Shown here: positions 18,142 through 27,413 of the stretch, in pieces
Position numbering within the stretch: the first letter of the stretch is position 1
How the letters are laid out: the number at the start of each line of letters is the position of its first letter
NCBI RefSeq assembly: GCF_900103125.1
Contig: NZ_FNJV01000005.1
Coordinates: forward strand, 372,001-436,000
DNA from: Mucilaginibacter sp. OK268
Lineage (GTDB): Bacteria > Bacteroidota > Bacteroidia > Sphingobacteriales > Sphingobacteriaceae
Length of the DNA: 64,000 bases
Direction of reading: 5' to 3'
Translations under genes and position numbers: made by a program
The notes under the pieces: generated by a model
What the model was told of the DNA's origin: nothing
The model's database searches: none
Seen by the model: only the letters and a program-made list of their open reading frames with translations

Positions 18142-19524
18142 TTAGTTTAATATTTCTTTTATATCGGCAATTATTTTGTTTGCCAGGCCGTTTGCTACCG
18201 TCTCCGAATTACCTTCAGAGTATATCCTGATGATGGGTTCGGTATTTGACCGGCGCAAATGTACCCATTCTTTGTCAAATTCTATCTTCAGGCCATCAAT
18301 GGTACTATGCGGCTGTTTGCTGTATTTCTGCTCAACCTTAATTAAAAGGGCATCTATATCCATTTCAGGCGTCAGGGTTATTTTGTTTTTAGAAATAAAA
18401 TAACCGGGATATGACATACGAAGCTGAGAAATAGATTTGCCATACTTAGCCAGATGGGTTAAAAACAAAGCAATACCCACTAAAGCGTCGCGACCGTAAT
18501 GCAGCTCTGGATAGATTACCCCGCCATTACCTTCGCCGCCAATAACAGCGTTTACCTCTTTCATTTTGTTAACCACGTTCACCTCGCCTACCGCTGCGGC
18601 GTGGTATTCGCCGCCTTCTTTTTCGGTCACATCGCGCAGGGCACGTGTTGATGACAGGTTTGATACGGTATTCCCTTTATTGTTTTGCAATACATAATCG
18701 GCGACGGCTACCAGGGTATATTCTTCGCCAAACATATTGCCATCTTCGCAAACAAAGCAAAGGCGGTCAACATCAGGATCAACAGCTATACCTAAATGAG
18801 CTCTTTTAGCGGTTACTTCTTTGGATAAGGCCACCAGGTTTTCTGGCAGTGGCTCCGGGTTATGCGGGAAATTACCATCGGGTTCGCAATAAAGTTCATG
18901 AACGGTATCCACACCCAGTGCTTTAAGCAAGGCTGGTACATAAATACCACCGGTAGAGTTCACACAGTCGATCACTACATTAAAATTGGCTTTTTTAATA
19001 GCGGCCACATCAACCAGGGGTAATGCCAGTATCAGGTCGATATGTTTTTGCATCCAGCTATCGTCTTGTGTAACTTTACCCAGGTCATTCACATCGGCAT
19101 AATCAAAATCGCTGTTCTCAGCTATTTCCAGCACTTCTTTACCATCGGCATCGCTTATAAACTCGCCTTTAGCATTCAATAATTTAAGGGCGTTCCACTG
19201 TTTAGGATTATGGCTCGCGGTAAGGATAATACCTCCTGCCGCTTGTTCGCCGGTAACAGCAACTTCTACAGTCGGTGTTGTGGACAGGCCCAGGTCGATC
19301 ACATCGATACCCAAACCTTGTAGCGTACCGATAACCAGGTTATTGACCATGGTACCCGATAAACGCGCATCGCGACCGACAACAATTTTTTTGATGCCCG
19401 ATTTTTTTATGGCCCATGCACCATAAGCCGATGTGAATTTAACAATATCCAATGGTGTTAAACCGTCGCCAACAGCACCGCCTATGGTGCCGCGGATCCC
19501 TGAAATAGATTTTATGAGTGTCAA
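18142..19524 (-). CDS. glmM: Phosphoglucosamine mutase
   Basis: 460 residues of the alpha-D-phosphohexomutase superfamily: N-terminal SISGIRGTIGG, the phosphoserine loop TASHNPKQWNALK (Ser104), metal loop DPDVDRL, sugar loop GEGNGGVI and C-terminal RRSNTEPIIRIYSE. It converts glucosamine-6-phosphate to the 1-phosphate for UDP-GlcNAc. GlmM is the likely role, though Bacteroidota enzymes of this type can also act on glucose or mannose phosphates. Confidence 0.92.
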   Translation of the reverse strand: MTLIKSISGIRGTIGGAVGDGLTPLDIVKFTSAYGAWAIKKSGIKKIVVGRDARLSGTMVNNLVIGTLQGLGIDVIDLGLSTTPTVEVAVTGEQAAGGIILTASHNPKQWNALKLLNAKGEFISDADGKEVLEIAENSDFDYADVNDLGKVTQDDSWMQKHIDLILALPLVDVAAIKKANFNVVIDCVNSTGGIYVPALLKALGVDTVHELYCEPDGNFPHNPEPLPENLVALSKEVTAKRAHLGIAVDPDVDRLCFVCEDGNMFGEEYTLVAVADYVLQNNKGNTVSNLSSTRALRDVTEKEGGEYHAAAVGEVNVVNKMKEVNAVIGGEGNGGVIYPELHYGRDALVGIALFLTHLAKYGKSISQLRMSYPGYFISKNKITLTPEMDIDALLIKVEQKYSKQPHSTIDGLKIEFDKEWVHLRRSNTEPIIRIYSEGNSETVANGLANKIIADIKEILN

Positions 19525-19544
19525 AATTATTTGGTTTTGAGAGG

Positions 19545-19552
19545 CAAAAGTA
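19545..19552 (-). promoter_or_regulatory. -7 promoter box TACTTTTG upstream of glmM
   Basis: Exact TAnnTTTG on the minus strand, 20 bp before the glmM ATG at 19524, implying a leader of about 15 nt. Confidence 0.55.
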
Positions 19553-19766
19553 TAAATATTTAAATGATAAGCGGTGTATAAGCAGGTACAATTTGCGGGC
19601 TGAACCTGATTTATAAGCCACTTTTTTCACGCAAACGTTTGTGATAACCTGCATTTAAAAAGTATTTGTAAATGCAACAAAGCTACATTATGTACTTTGA
19701 TTGTAAATTATCCGTTTATTTACCAGCATTAACCCTACCGCATCAATGTTGTTTTAAAGTAATTGA

Positions 19767-19774
19767 TAACTTTG
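19767..19774 (+). promoter_or_regulatory. -7 promoter box TAACTTTG upstream of the PAP2 gene
   Basis: Exact TAnnTTTG; a TTG lies 15 bp upstream of it. Transcription would start near 19780, about 50 bp before the ATG at 19831. Confidence 0.5.
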
Positions 19775-19830
19775 CCAACTAATTGCGGCTTCACCATATC
19801 GCGGCTTTTATCCATTACATTAAAACGGCA

Positions 19831-20394
19831 ATGCCTGAACATCTATTACAACTCGACCGGCATTTATTCTATTTTATAAATCACGATCTGTCGAACCCGT
19901 TTTTTGACTGGATCATGCCTTTGCTGCGCAATCCTAAATTCTGGATCCCGTTGTACTTGTTCATCATCGGTTTTTGTATCTATCGTTATAAAAAAACTGG
20001 TGCTATTATTATTGTATTGCTGGCTATCACAGCCGGTTTTGCCGATTTTACCAGTGCCAGTATCATTAAGTATAATGTAAAAAGACTACGCCCCTGCCGC
20101 GACCCTATTGTTTCGCAAACCGACATCAGTCGTGTACCCTGCGGAACGGGTTACAGTTTCCCCTCTACCCATGCTACCGATCATTTCGCGATGGCTATTT
20201 TCCTGAGCCTGGTATTTTTCAGGAAATGGCGTTGGATATGGCTCTGGGCTATACTCTGGGCCGGTATTATCAGTTTTGCACAGGTATATGTGGGCGTGCA
20301 CTTCCCTATTGATATTACCTGCGGCGCTATTTATGGCGCATTGGTAGGTGGCTTATTCGCTTTACTGTTTAAAAAATTACAACCTGCTTTTTAA
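19831..20394 (+). CDS. PAP2-family membrane phosphatase
   Basis: Start set at the ATG at 19831 (MPEHLLQLDRHLF); an upstream TTG would add 16 residues. 187 residues, five to six transmembrane helices, with all three PAP2 motifs: KYNVKRLRP, PSTHATDH, and SFAQVYVGVHFPIDI. It likely dephosphorylates undecaprenyl pyrophosphate or a related lipid phosphate at the inner membrane. The stop overlaps the start of the ZIP transporter by one base, so the two are co-transcribed. Confidence 0.92.
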   Translation: MPEHLLQLDRHLFYFINHDLSNPFFDWIMPLLRNPKFWIPLYLFIIGFCIYRYKKTGAIIIVLLAITAGFADFTSASIIKYNVKRLRPCRDPIVSQTDISRVPCGTGYSFPSTHATDHFAMAIFLSLVFFRKWRWIWLWAILWAGIISFAQVYVGVHFPIDITCGAIYGALVGGLFALLFKKLQPAF

Positions 20395-21110
20395 TGGCTG
20401 TCTGGAAAATTTGTTTGTTATTCTTTTGTGCCTTCTTTGGCGGCACCTCTGTGTTTTTCTTTAAGGGTGATAACCATAAAACACTTAAACTGGTATTATC
20501 ATTCAGTGGCGCTTACCTGTTTGGTATTACGGTGCTGCATTTAATCCCAGATGCCTATCATGGTAATGATAACTGGGTTGGCGTTTTTATACTCGCCGGT
20601 TTTCTGTTCCAGATCATACTGGAGCAATTTTCTGATGGTATTGAACACGGCCACATGCATAAACCCAAGCATGACATGGCTATTTTCCCGGTGGGGATCA
20701 TGATCAGTCTTTGTTTGCATGCTTTTTTGGAGGGGATGCCACTGGCCCAGGGCAACCAGGATCAACTGGTTTATGGTATCGCGCTGCACCACATCCCGGC
20801 CGCCTTTGCGCTGGCCACGGTTTTACTGACCAATAAGCAGAGTAAACAAAACACCATCCTGTTTGTGGCCCTGTTCGCGGTAATGGCGCCTGCGGGTTAT
20901 TTCTTTAGCACGGCCCTAAGCAATGGGGATATCGGCAATTTACAGCATTATTTTAACCGTATTATGGGTGTGGTTATCGGTATATTTTTACATATCTCTA
21001 CCACCATCCTGTTTGAATCAAGCACCGACCATCGCTTTAACCTGCGCAAAATGATCGCTGTGTTATTGGGGGTTGCAATAGCACTAGGAGCATTTTTGGG
21101 AGAGATGTAG
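20394..21110 (+). CDS. ZIP-family metal transporter
   Basis: 238 residues, about eight transmembrane helices, a histidine-rich loop (HGHMHKPKHD) and the ZIP helix motifs HAFLEGMPLA and ALHHIPAAFALAT carrying the metal-binding His/Glu. It would import zinc or another divalent metal. Translationally linked to the PAP2 gene by a TAATG junction. Confidence 0.92.
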   Translation: MAVWKICLLFFCAFFGGTSVFFFKGDNHKTLKLVLSFSGAYLFGITVLHLIPDAYHGNDNWVGVFILAGFLFQIILEQFSDGIEHGHMHKPKHDMAIFPVGIMISLCLHAFLEGMPLAQGNQDQLVYGIALHHIPAAFALATVLLTNKQSKQNTILFVALFAVMAPAGYFFSTALSNGDIGNLQHYFNRIMGVVIGIFLHISTTILFESSTDHRFNLRKMIAVLLGVAIALGAFLGEM

Positions 21111-21130
21111 GCCTGTCTTTTTCGTTAAGC

Positions 21131-21215
21131 GTCATTGCGAGGAGGAACGACGTGGCAATCCCCTATCTACAGAGCATCTCTGCTCATTGGGGATTGCTTC
21201 GTGCCTCGCAATGAC
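21131..21215. repeat. Intergenic inverted repeat, TCATTGCGAGG family, second copy
   Basis: Outer arms GTCATTGCGAGG / CCTCGCAATGAC (12 bp) and inner arms GCAATCCCC / GGGGATTGC (9 bp), with an unpaired stretch in between; same family as 11731-11809. It lies between convergent stops at 21110 and 21257. Confidence 0.8.
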
Positions 21216-21256
21216 GGACTGGTATTATGCGTATATGGCGAATCATCCGCACATCG

Positions 21257-22333
21257 TTAATTAATGCTCTGCAGCATTTGAATATACAGATCGATACCTT
21301 CTCTGATCTCGTCTACATAAACAAACTCATCGGCTGTATGTGAACGCGCTGAATCGCCGGGGCCAACTTTGATAGATGGGATATCCAGCAGCGACTGATC
21401 TGACGTGGTTGGTGAGCCGTACGTAATACGACCTAAAGCAATACCTGCCTGAACGATCGGGTGTTCTTTGGGTATAGATGATGGTTTTAAGCGGATAGAA
21501 CGTGGATTAACATCACAGTTGACATGCTGACGGATGATTTCCAATACTTCCTCATTGCGGTAAGCATCCGTCACCCTTACATCAACTGTAAAGGTACAGC
21601 TGGCGGGTACCACGTTATGCTGCGAGCCTGCATTGATAATGGTTACCGACATTTTTATCGGCCCAAATACTTCAGATTCTTTTGGGAATGTGAAACTGCG
21701 GAACCATTCAATATCTGTTAAGGCCTTATAGATTGCGTTATCACCTTCTTCACGTGCAGCATGACCAGCGCGACCATGGGCCACGCAATCCAGCACCATT
21801 AAGCCACGCTCGGCAATGGCTAGCTGCATCAAAGTGGGCTCGCCCACTATGCCAAAATCCAGTTTGCCTAATTCAGGTATAATCAATTCCAGACCATTCA
21901 CACCCGAGATCTCTTCTTCAGCGGTGGTAGCCAGGCAAAAGTTATATTTTAGATTTTCCTGATCGTGAAAATAAAGAAACACCGCTATCAGCGATACAAG
22001 GCAACCTCCGGCATCATTACTACCCAGGCCGTAAAGTTTACCGTCTTCAATTTTAGCGTCGTATGGGTCGCGGGTATAGCCCGAGTTGGGTTTTACAGTA
22101 TCATGGTGCGAGTTGAGCAAAATAGTAGGTTTGCTGGCGTCAAAATGCTTGTTCCAGGCCCAGATATTATTCATTTTACGATGCGTTTGCACACCGCGCT
22201 GTTGTAAAAATTCGTTGATCAGATCGGCGGTGCGATCTTCCTCTTTACTAAAGGATTGTATGGATATCAGTTGTTGCAGTAAAGATACTGCCTGTTGAAA
22301 TAGATTATTGTTATCGGCCATATATGTAGGCAT
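21257..22333 (-). CDS. M20-family metallopeptidase (ArgE/DapE-like)
   Basis: 358 residues with metal-site motifs LLNSHHDTVKP, GLGSNDAGGCLVS, ATTAEEEISG and GPGDSARSHTADEFV. Closest in layout to N-acetyl- or N-succinyl-ornithine deacetylases of Bacteroidota arginine synthesis. No other arg gene is in the window, so another amide substrate is possible. Two ATGs (22333 and 22321) are both usable starts. Confidence 0.85.
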   Translation of the reverse strand: MPTYMADNNNLFQQAVSLLQQLISIQSFSKEEDRTADLINEFLQQRGVQTHRKMNNIWAWNKHFDASKPTILLNSHHDTVKPNSGYTRDPYDAKIEDGKLYGLGSNDAGGCLVSLIAVFLYFHDQENLKYNFCLATTAEEEISGVNGLELIIPELGKLDFGIVGEPTLMQLAIAERGLMVLDCVAHGRAGHAAREEGDNAIYKALTDIEWFRSFTFPKESEVFGPIKMSVTIINAGSQHNVVPASCTFTVDVRVTDAYRNEEVLEIIRQHVNCDVNPRSIRLKPSSIPKEHPIVQAGIALGRITYGSPTTSDQSLLDIPSIKVGPGDSARSHTADEFVYVDEIREGIDLYIQMLQSIN

Positions 22334-22374
22334 ATCCTATGATGGTAAGCGGGCAAAATTAATATTTTTTAGCC

Positions 22375-22465
22375 AGTATCAAGTAGTTAGTATCAAGTAT
22401 CAAGACACCTTTATTTGTCTTATAAGATTTTCAAAACCCTAATACCTGATACTAACTAATTGATA
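22375..22465. repeat. Intergenic inverted repeat, TATCAAGTA family
   Basis: Left arm near 22375-22400 (AGTATCAAGTAGTTAGTATC) and right arm 22442-22465 (ATACCTGATACTAACTAATT), imperfect. It sits after the MFS transporter start side and before the M20 gene on the same strand. A perfect relative is at 40703-40800. Confidence 0.7.
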
Positions 22466-22470
22466 ATAAA

Positions 22471-23802
22471 TTACTCATCTTCTATTTTGGAATGTTTGCG
22501 GGTATCATTCATGGTGGTGTATAAAATCAGTGACAGTGCGATGCAGACGGTAACATACCAGTAAAACCACTGTTGATGATGCTCGTTCTTGAACAGCAGG
22601 GCTATATACTCGGCTGTGCCGCCAAATAAGGATACGGCAATGGCATACGGAAAGCCTACCCCCAGGGCACGTACATTGGCCGGGAAAAGCTCGGCCTTTA
22701 CTACAGCATTGATAGAGGTATAACCGCTTACGATGATCAGTGCAGCCAATATCAGCGCGAAAGCCACCCACACATCTTTGGTTTCACTCAAAAGCGTCAT
22801 GATGGGTATGGTACAGAGCGTGCCTAATACACCAAAACCGATGAGTAAAGGTTTGCGGCCTATCTTATCAGATAAAAAACCAAACACAGGCTGCAGTAGC
22901 ATAAACACGGCCAGGGTAAGGGTTGATACCAGTGTAGCGCTGCTTTTACTGAAACCCGAAGTATTCACCAGAAACTTTTGCATATAGGTAGTAAACGTAT
23001 AGAAAGCGAGCGTCCCTCCTGCCGTTAAACCAATTACCGTAAATACCGCCTTGGGATGTTTGGCCAAAGCCTTTAAAGTTCCCTGTGCCGATTTTGATTT
23101 ACTGCTTTCGTTGGTAAACGAGGCTGATTCCTGTAGGCTGCGTCTTAAATACATAGTGATCACCGCTAAAAACGCGCCTATACCAAATGGGATGCGCCAG
23201 CCCCAATCATGCAGTTGCTGTTCACTTAAAAAAACGCGCTGTAATAAAACCAGCACGCCCAGCGCCATCAACTGCCCCATAATCAATGTTACATACTGAA
23301 AGCTTGAATAAAAGCCCCGGTGTTTTTTACCCGCCATTTCGCTCAGGTAGGTGGCGCTGGTACCATATTCGCCGCCAACACTTATGCCCTGTATAATGCG
23401 GGCGAGTACCAGCATCAACGGTGCAGCAACGCCAATAGAACGGAAACCCGGTGTTATAGTGATGATCAACGAGCCTACGCTCATCAATAATACTGATGTG
23501 GTTAACGCTTTTTTGCGACCATATTTATCGGCAAAAGTGCCCATGAGCCAGCCGCCTATAGGCCGCATCAAAAAGCCGATAGCAAAAATGCCGGCCGTAT
23601 TTAAAAGCTGTACGGTTTGGTTATCTGAAGGGAAAAACGCGTCGGAAAAATATAGTGAGAAAGCGGTGTATACGTACCAGTCGTACCATTCCACCAGGTT
23701 ACCTAAGGAGCCCCCTATGATGGATTTGATACGCCCGGTTGTTGTTTTGGGGATGGGTTTGGTTTCATTTATCGATAAATTTTCCTTGGCTTCTTCTTTC
23801 AT
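22471..23802 (-). CDS. MFS transporter, metabolite:H+ symporter type
   Basis: 443 residues, 12 transmembrane helices. GSLGNLVEWYDWYVYTAFSLYFSDAFFP is the signature start of the MHS family (proline/betaine, alpha-ketoglutarate, shikimate carriers); GGWLMGTFADKYGRKKAL and RIIQGISVGGEYG follow. It would bring in an organic acid or osmolyte with protons. The substrate cannot be told. Confidence 0.93.
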   Translation of the reverse strand: MKEEAKENLSINETKPIPKTTTGRIKSIIGGSLGNLVEWYDWYVYTAFSLYFSDAFFPSDNQTVQLLNTAGIFAIGFLMRPIGGWLMGTFADKYGRKKALTTSVLLMSVGSLIITITPGFRSIGVAAPLMLVLARIIQGISVGGEYGTSATYLSEMAGKKHRGFYSSFQYVTLIMGQLMALGVLVLLQRVFLSEQQLHDWGWRIPFGIGAFLAVITMYLRRSLQESASFTNESSKSKSAQGTLKALAKHPKAVFTVIGLTAGGTLAFYTFTTYMQKFLVNTSGFSKSSATLVSTLTLAVFMLLQPVFGFLSDKIGRKPLLIGFGVLGTLCTIPIMTLLSETKDVWVAFALILAALIIVSGYTSINAVVKAELFPANVRALGVGFPYAIAVSLFGGTAEYIALLFKNEHHQQWFYWYVTVCIALSLILYTTMNDTRKHSKIEDE

Positions 23803-23939
23803 AGGTTGTGGTAAGTGTATCTGATCATAAATGTAAGAGAATTTGATCGATCTTATCCAAAATCGTAGTAATCCTTTAATCTCGTAACAAAATCCAAAAA
23901 ATCATATCCAATCAACAGTCAAAATAATTACCTTGTTTG

Positions 23940-25226
23940 ATGCTTTTTACCGAAGACTTTTTGCACTATGTATGGAAATTCAGGCTGTTTGACCGTGCCG
24001 ATCTGAAAACAGATGACGGCGAGGAGCTGGAGATCCTTTCAGCAGGCATGGCCAATACCGATTCAGGTCCCGATTTTCATAATGCCCGTGTGCGGATAGG
24101 CGAAACGGTTTGGGCCGGAAATGTGGAGGTGCATCTTTCCTCGTCGGACTGGCAAAAGCACGGTCATACCACTGATAATGCTTACGACAATGTGATACTT
24201 CATGTAGTTTATCGCAATGACGTACCGCTTATCCTGTCCAGCGGTCGTAAAGTGCCTACGCTGCAACTCCAAAACCGCGTGCCTGATGAATTATACAACC
24301 GTTATCATCAAATGGTGTTTGGCGAGCAGCGTATCATCCCCTGCGAAAAAAGCATTGCCGGCATTGATGGGCTCATCATGAGCAACTGGCTTACCCGTGT
24401 GCTGGTGGAACGACTGGAGAAACGCTCCACAGCGGTAACAGATTCCTTAAATTTAAATCATAATGATTGGGAAGAGACTTTTTATCAGTTCCTGGCTGCC
24501 AACTTTGGTTTTAAAACCAATGCCCTGCCCTTTGAACTGCTGGCCAAATCATTACCGCAGCTCACGCTGGCCAAGCATAAAAACAACCCTATGCAGATTG
24601 AGGCTCTGATATTTGGGCAGGCAGGGTTCCTGGAAGCAGAGCTTAAAGATGAGTACCCGTTGAAGCTAAAAAAGGAATATGATTTTTTGCGGAAAAAGTA
24701 TAACCTGCAACCCATTGAAAACCACCTATGGAAGTTCATGCGCCTGCGGCCACAAAACTTTCCTACTATCCGGCTGGCACAGTTCGCGGCGCTGATTGTG
24801 CAGTCGAATCACTTATTCTCAAAGATACTGGAGATAAAAGATATTAACGCTTTACGGGCCTTGTTTACCGATATTAAAGTGAATGATTATTGGGAAGATC
24901 ATTACCGGTTTGATGTACAATCAAAACCGGTATCGAAAACTTTGGGTGCGGCTTCTATCGATATATTATTGATAAACACTTTGGCTTTGTTTTTGTTCAG
25001 CTATGGAAAACAGCACCAGCAGCAGTATTATATTAGCAGGAGTTTAAAGTTATTGGAAAATTTACCGGCCGAACAGAACAATATTACAGAAGATTTTATT
25101 ACCTTAGGGCTGAAAATTAACAATGCTTTTGAGTCGCAGGCGCTGCTGGAGTTGAAAAATAATTATTGTAATTATAAGAAATGCCTGCAATGTGGCGTTG
25201 GTAACAAAATATTAAAACTTGCCTGA
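23940..25226 (+). CDS. DUF2851 family protein
   Basis: Start set at ATG 23940 (a TTG lies three bases upstream). 428 residues matching DUF2851: MLFTEDFLHYVWKF, DSGPDFHNARVRIGETVWAGNVEVHL, HGHTTDNAYDNVILHVVY, and a C-terminal YCNYKKCLQCGVGNKIL with three cysteines. Widespread in Bacteroidota and of unknown role. It is followed after one base by a PspC-domain gene. Confidence 0.9.
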   Translation: MLFTEDFLHYVWKFRLFDRADLKTDDGEELEILSAGMANTDSGPDFHNARVRIGETVWAGNVEVHLSSSDWQKHGHTTDNAYDNVILHVVYRNDVPLILSSGRKVPTLQLQNRVPDELYNRYHQMVFGEQRIIPCEKSIAGIDGLIMSNWLTRVLVERLEKRSTAVTDSLNLNHNDWEETFYQFLAANFGFKTNALPFELLAKSLPQLTLAKHKNNPMQIEALIFGQAGFLEAELKDEYPLKLKKEYDFLRKKYNLQPIENHLWKFMRLRPQNFPTIRLAQFAALIVQSNHLFSKILEIKDINALRALFTDIKVNDYWEDHYRFDVQSKPVSKTLGAASIDILLINTLALFLFSYGKQHQQQYYISRSLKLLENLPAEQNNITEDFITLGLKINNAFESQALLELKNNYCNYKKCLQCGVGNKILKLA

Positions 25227-25227
25227 C

Positions 25228-25449
25228 ATGATACAGAGAATCCTTACTTTTTTTGAACGATACTCCTTTGGTGTATGCACCTATCTTGGCGAAAAGTTTA
25301 ACGTTTCCATCTCAAAGATCCGTTTGTTTTTTATTTACTCTTCATTCCTGGCTGTGGGTTTCCCGCTGATATTTTATTTCTTTGCCGGCATTGTGCTGGA
25401 TATCCGCAATTTTGTAAAACGCCGTCATACCGGGGTTACGGATCTTTAA
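25228..25449 (+). CDS. PspC-domain membrane protein
   Basis: 73 residues from the ATG at 25228 (a TTG three codons earlier would overlap the previous gene). It has the PspC pattern FGVCTYLGEKFNVSISKIRLFFIYSSF and one or two membrane segments. PspC proteins take part in envelope-stress responses. Placed directly after the DUF2851 gene, so probably co-transcribed. Confidence 0.88.
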   Translation: MIQRILTFFERYSFGVCTYLGEKFNVSISKIRLFFIYSSFLAVGFPLIFYFFAGIVLDIRNFVKRRHTGVTDL

Positions 25450-25581
25450 CCGTTGATTTATTTGATTTCGTTGATGCCGCTGATTTTTCTGAACCTTGAT
25501 TTACCTGATTAAAGGATTATGATGATTCTTAAGTGAGCTTAATTCAGGAAATCCGAGATCGAAAATCCGAATTCCGAAATT

Positions 25582-26016
25582 TTATAAAAGTCTTCCTGTT
25601 TTTACGGCATCCTGTAGGTTACGTACCATAAATTTAGGTTTGTAGCAGTATTGTGCCAGCTGTTTTACCCAGGTGCTGTTATAGCCAAACATGATCTTAA
25701 TCATGCGCACCCGGGTTGAACCCTTGGGATAGCCATATTTGTACCAGGTAAACTTGGATTGGTCAACCTTAAACTGATCGGCAAAATCGGCCAGGAAAAG
25801 ATCTATCTCGATATCAAAGATGTCCAGATCCAGATCAATGCTGGTATCCAGGTTCAGGCTTCCCGGATCAACATGATTCAGCTTATAGCGGTTGCAATAA
25901 TCAACAATAAATTCTTTTAAGGGTGGCAGTACTTCTTCCATTTTAATCGAATATAGTTTTGACCATGTGAGGTATAGGACGTCGTTTTTAAAATTAGGTT
26001 GCATCTGTGGAGACAT
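25582..26016 (-). CDS. DUF1493 family protein
   Basis: Start set at the ATG at 26016. 144 residues. The pattern LNLDTSIDLDLDIFDIEIDLFLADFADQFKVDQSKF matches DUF1493, an acyl-carrier-like or regulatory family of unknown function. Short basic C-terminus (MVRNLQDAVKTGRLL). Single gene, convergent with the PspC gene. Confidence 0.75.
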   Translation of the reverse strand: MSPQMQPNFKNDVLYLTWSKLYSIKMEEVLPPLKEFIVDYCNRYKLNHVDPGSLNLDTSIDLDLDIFDIEIDLFLADFADQFKVDQSKFTWYKYGYPKGSTRVRMIKIMFGYNSTWVKQLAQYCYKPKFMVRNLQDAVKTGRLL

Positions 26017-26097
26017 TATTTTCAAAAAAAGGTTACCATAAATCGGTAGGAAATAAAAGCCGTATGATTATTATTGCAGTCTTGTTAATAAAAGCAC

Positions 26098-26787
26098 ATG
26101 AAACTAAAGGTTATAGCTTTTGACGCCGATGATACCCTTTGGGTAAACGAACCCTATTTTTTAAAAACTGAAGAGAAATTTTGCAGTTTACTGGAGAACT
26201 TCTTACCTCAGCATACCATATCAAGCGAACTTTTTAAAATCGAGATAGAGAATTTGGCCTTGTATGGTTATGGTATAAAAGGTTATATCCTGAGCATGAT
26301 AGAGGCCGCGCTAAAAATATCCGACAAAAAAATAGGTCTTGATGCTATTGATCTGATTATGCAGTACGGTAAGGAAATGCTCAATGAACCCATTGAATTA
26401 CTGGATGGTGTGGAAGATGTACTGGCAACTCTAAAAAAGCAATACAGATTGGTAGTGGCCACCAAAGGCGACCTGCTCGACCAGGAACGCAAGCTCAAAA
26501 AATCTGGACTGTCGCATTATTTTCACCATATCGAAATCATGTCTGATAAGCAGGATGATGATTATATCAAACTCATCAAACACCTGGATATTAAGCCTGC
26601 GGAATTTATGATGGTAGGTAATTCCTTAAAATCTGATGTGATGCCGGTGCTTAATATTGGTGGTCATGCCATTCATGTGCCTTTTCATACTACCTGGGCC
26701 CATGAACATGTAGAAACTAATTTAACCCACGAAAATTTTAAACAGGCTGATACACTTCGGGAAATTCTGCCGTATATATTGGCATGA
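26098..26787 (+). CDS. HAD-superfamily hydrolase
   Basis: 229 residues with HAD motif I FDADDTLW, motif II VVATKGDL (Thr instead of Ser), a motif III lysine region and motif IV VGNSLKSDVMP. The cap is helical, as in haloacid dehalogenase or YjjG-type nucleotidases. It overlaps the next gene by four bases (ATGA). Confidence 0.9.
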   Translation: MKLKVIAFDADDTLWVNEPYFLKTEEKFCSLLENFLPQHTISSELFKIEIENLALYGYGIKGYILSMIEAALKISDKKIGLDAIDLIMQYGKEMLNEPIELLDGVEDVLATLKKQYRLVVATKGDLLDQERKLKKSGLSHYFHHIEIMSDKQDDDYIKLIKHLDIKPAEFMMVGNSLKSDVMPVLNIGGHAIHVPFHTTWAHEHVETNLTHENFKQADTLREILPYILA

Positions 26788-27413
26788 AGCATAAACTAAA
26801 TATCGATACCTGGGCGCGAAAAGAACATTTTAACTTTTTTAAGACCTTTGAAGAGCCATTTTATGGCGTTGTTGTCAATATTGACTGTACCCAGGCATAC
26901 GCTTTTGCTAAAGATAACGGGGTGTCATTTTTTCTGTATTATCTGCACAAATCATTAACTGCGGTGAATGTGCTGGAGCCATTCAAATGCCGTATTTATG
27001 GTGACGATGTTTTTGTTTATGACCGTATAAACGCCGGGCCAACTATTGGCCGGGCTAATGGTACTTTTGGCTTTGCGTATATGGATTTTCATCTCTCACT
27101 GGATGTTTTTGTCCAAGAAGCCAAAAAAGAGATCGAACGAGTGCAAACCACCACTACCCTTTTTGCGCCAAAGCTTGATGATGATATTGTACACTATTCG
27201 GCCATGCCCTGGATCAATTTTACCAGCTTATCACACGCCCGCAGCTTTTCGTTCCCGGATAGCTGCCCTAAAATATCATTTGGAAAAATGACGGAAGAAA
27301 ACGGCAAAAAAAGCATGCCGGTATCTGTCCACGTACACCATGCCCTGGTTGATGGCTTGCACGTGGGCCAATACTATGATCTTTTCCAGGAACTAATGAG
27401 CAATAGTAATTAA
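26784..27413 (+). CDS. Chloramphenicol acetyltransferase (CatA)-family protein
   Basis: 209 residues across the whole CAT fold: WARKEHFNFFKTFEEPFYGVVVNIDCTQ at the start and the catalytic HHALVDGLHV (HxxxDG) near the end, plus WINFTSLSHARSFS. It acylates a small molecule with acetyl-CoA. Drug resistance is possible, but chromosomal CAT relatives are common in this phylum and the operon with a HAD phosphatase suggests an ordinary metabolic role. Confidence 0.85.
   Translation: MKHKLNIDTWARKEHFNFFKTFEEPFYGVVVNIDCTQAYAFAKDNGVSFFLYYLHKSLTAVNVLEPFKCRIYGDDVFVYDRINAGPTIGRANGTFGFAYMDFHLSLDVFVQEAKKEIERVQTTTTLFAPKLDDDIVHYSAMPWINFTSLSHARSFSFPDSCPKISFGKMTEENGKKSMPVSVHVHHALVDGLHVGQYYDLFQELMSNSN

Noticed and set aside
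23351..23824. 157-codon frame on the plus strand
   Set aside because: Antisense to the MFS transporter; composition typical of reverse-strand shadow.
25450..25581. Possible further palindrome between the PspC and DUF1493 genes
   Set aside because: Words such as CTGATTTTTCTGAA and AAATCCGAG recur but arms do not pair over a useful length.
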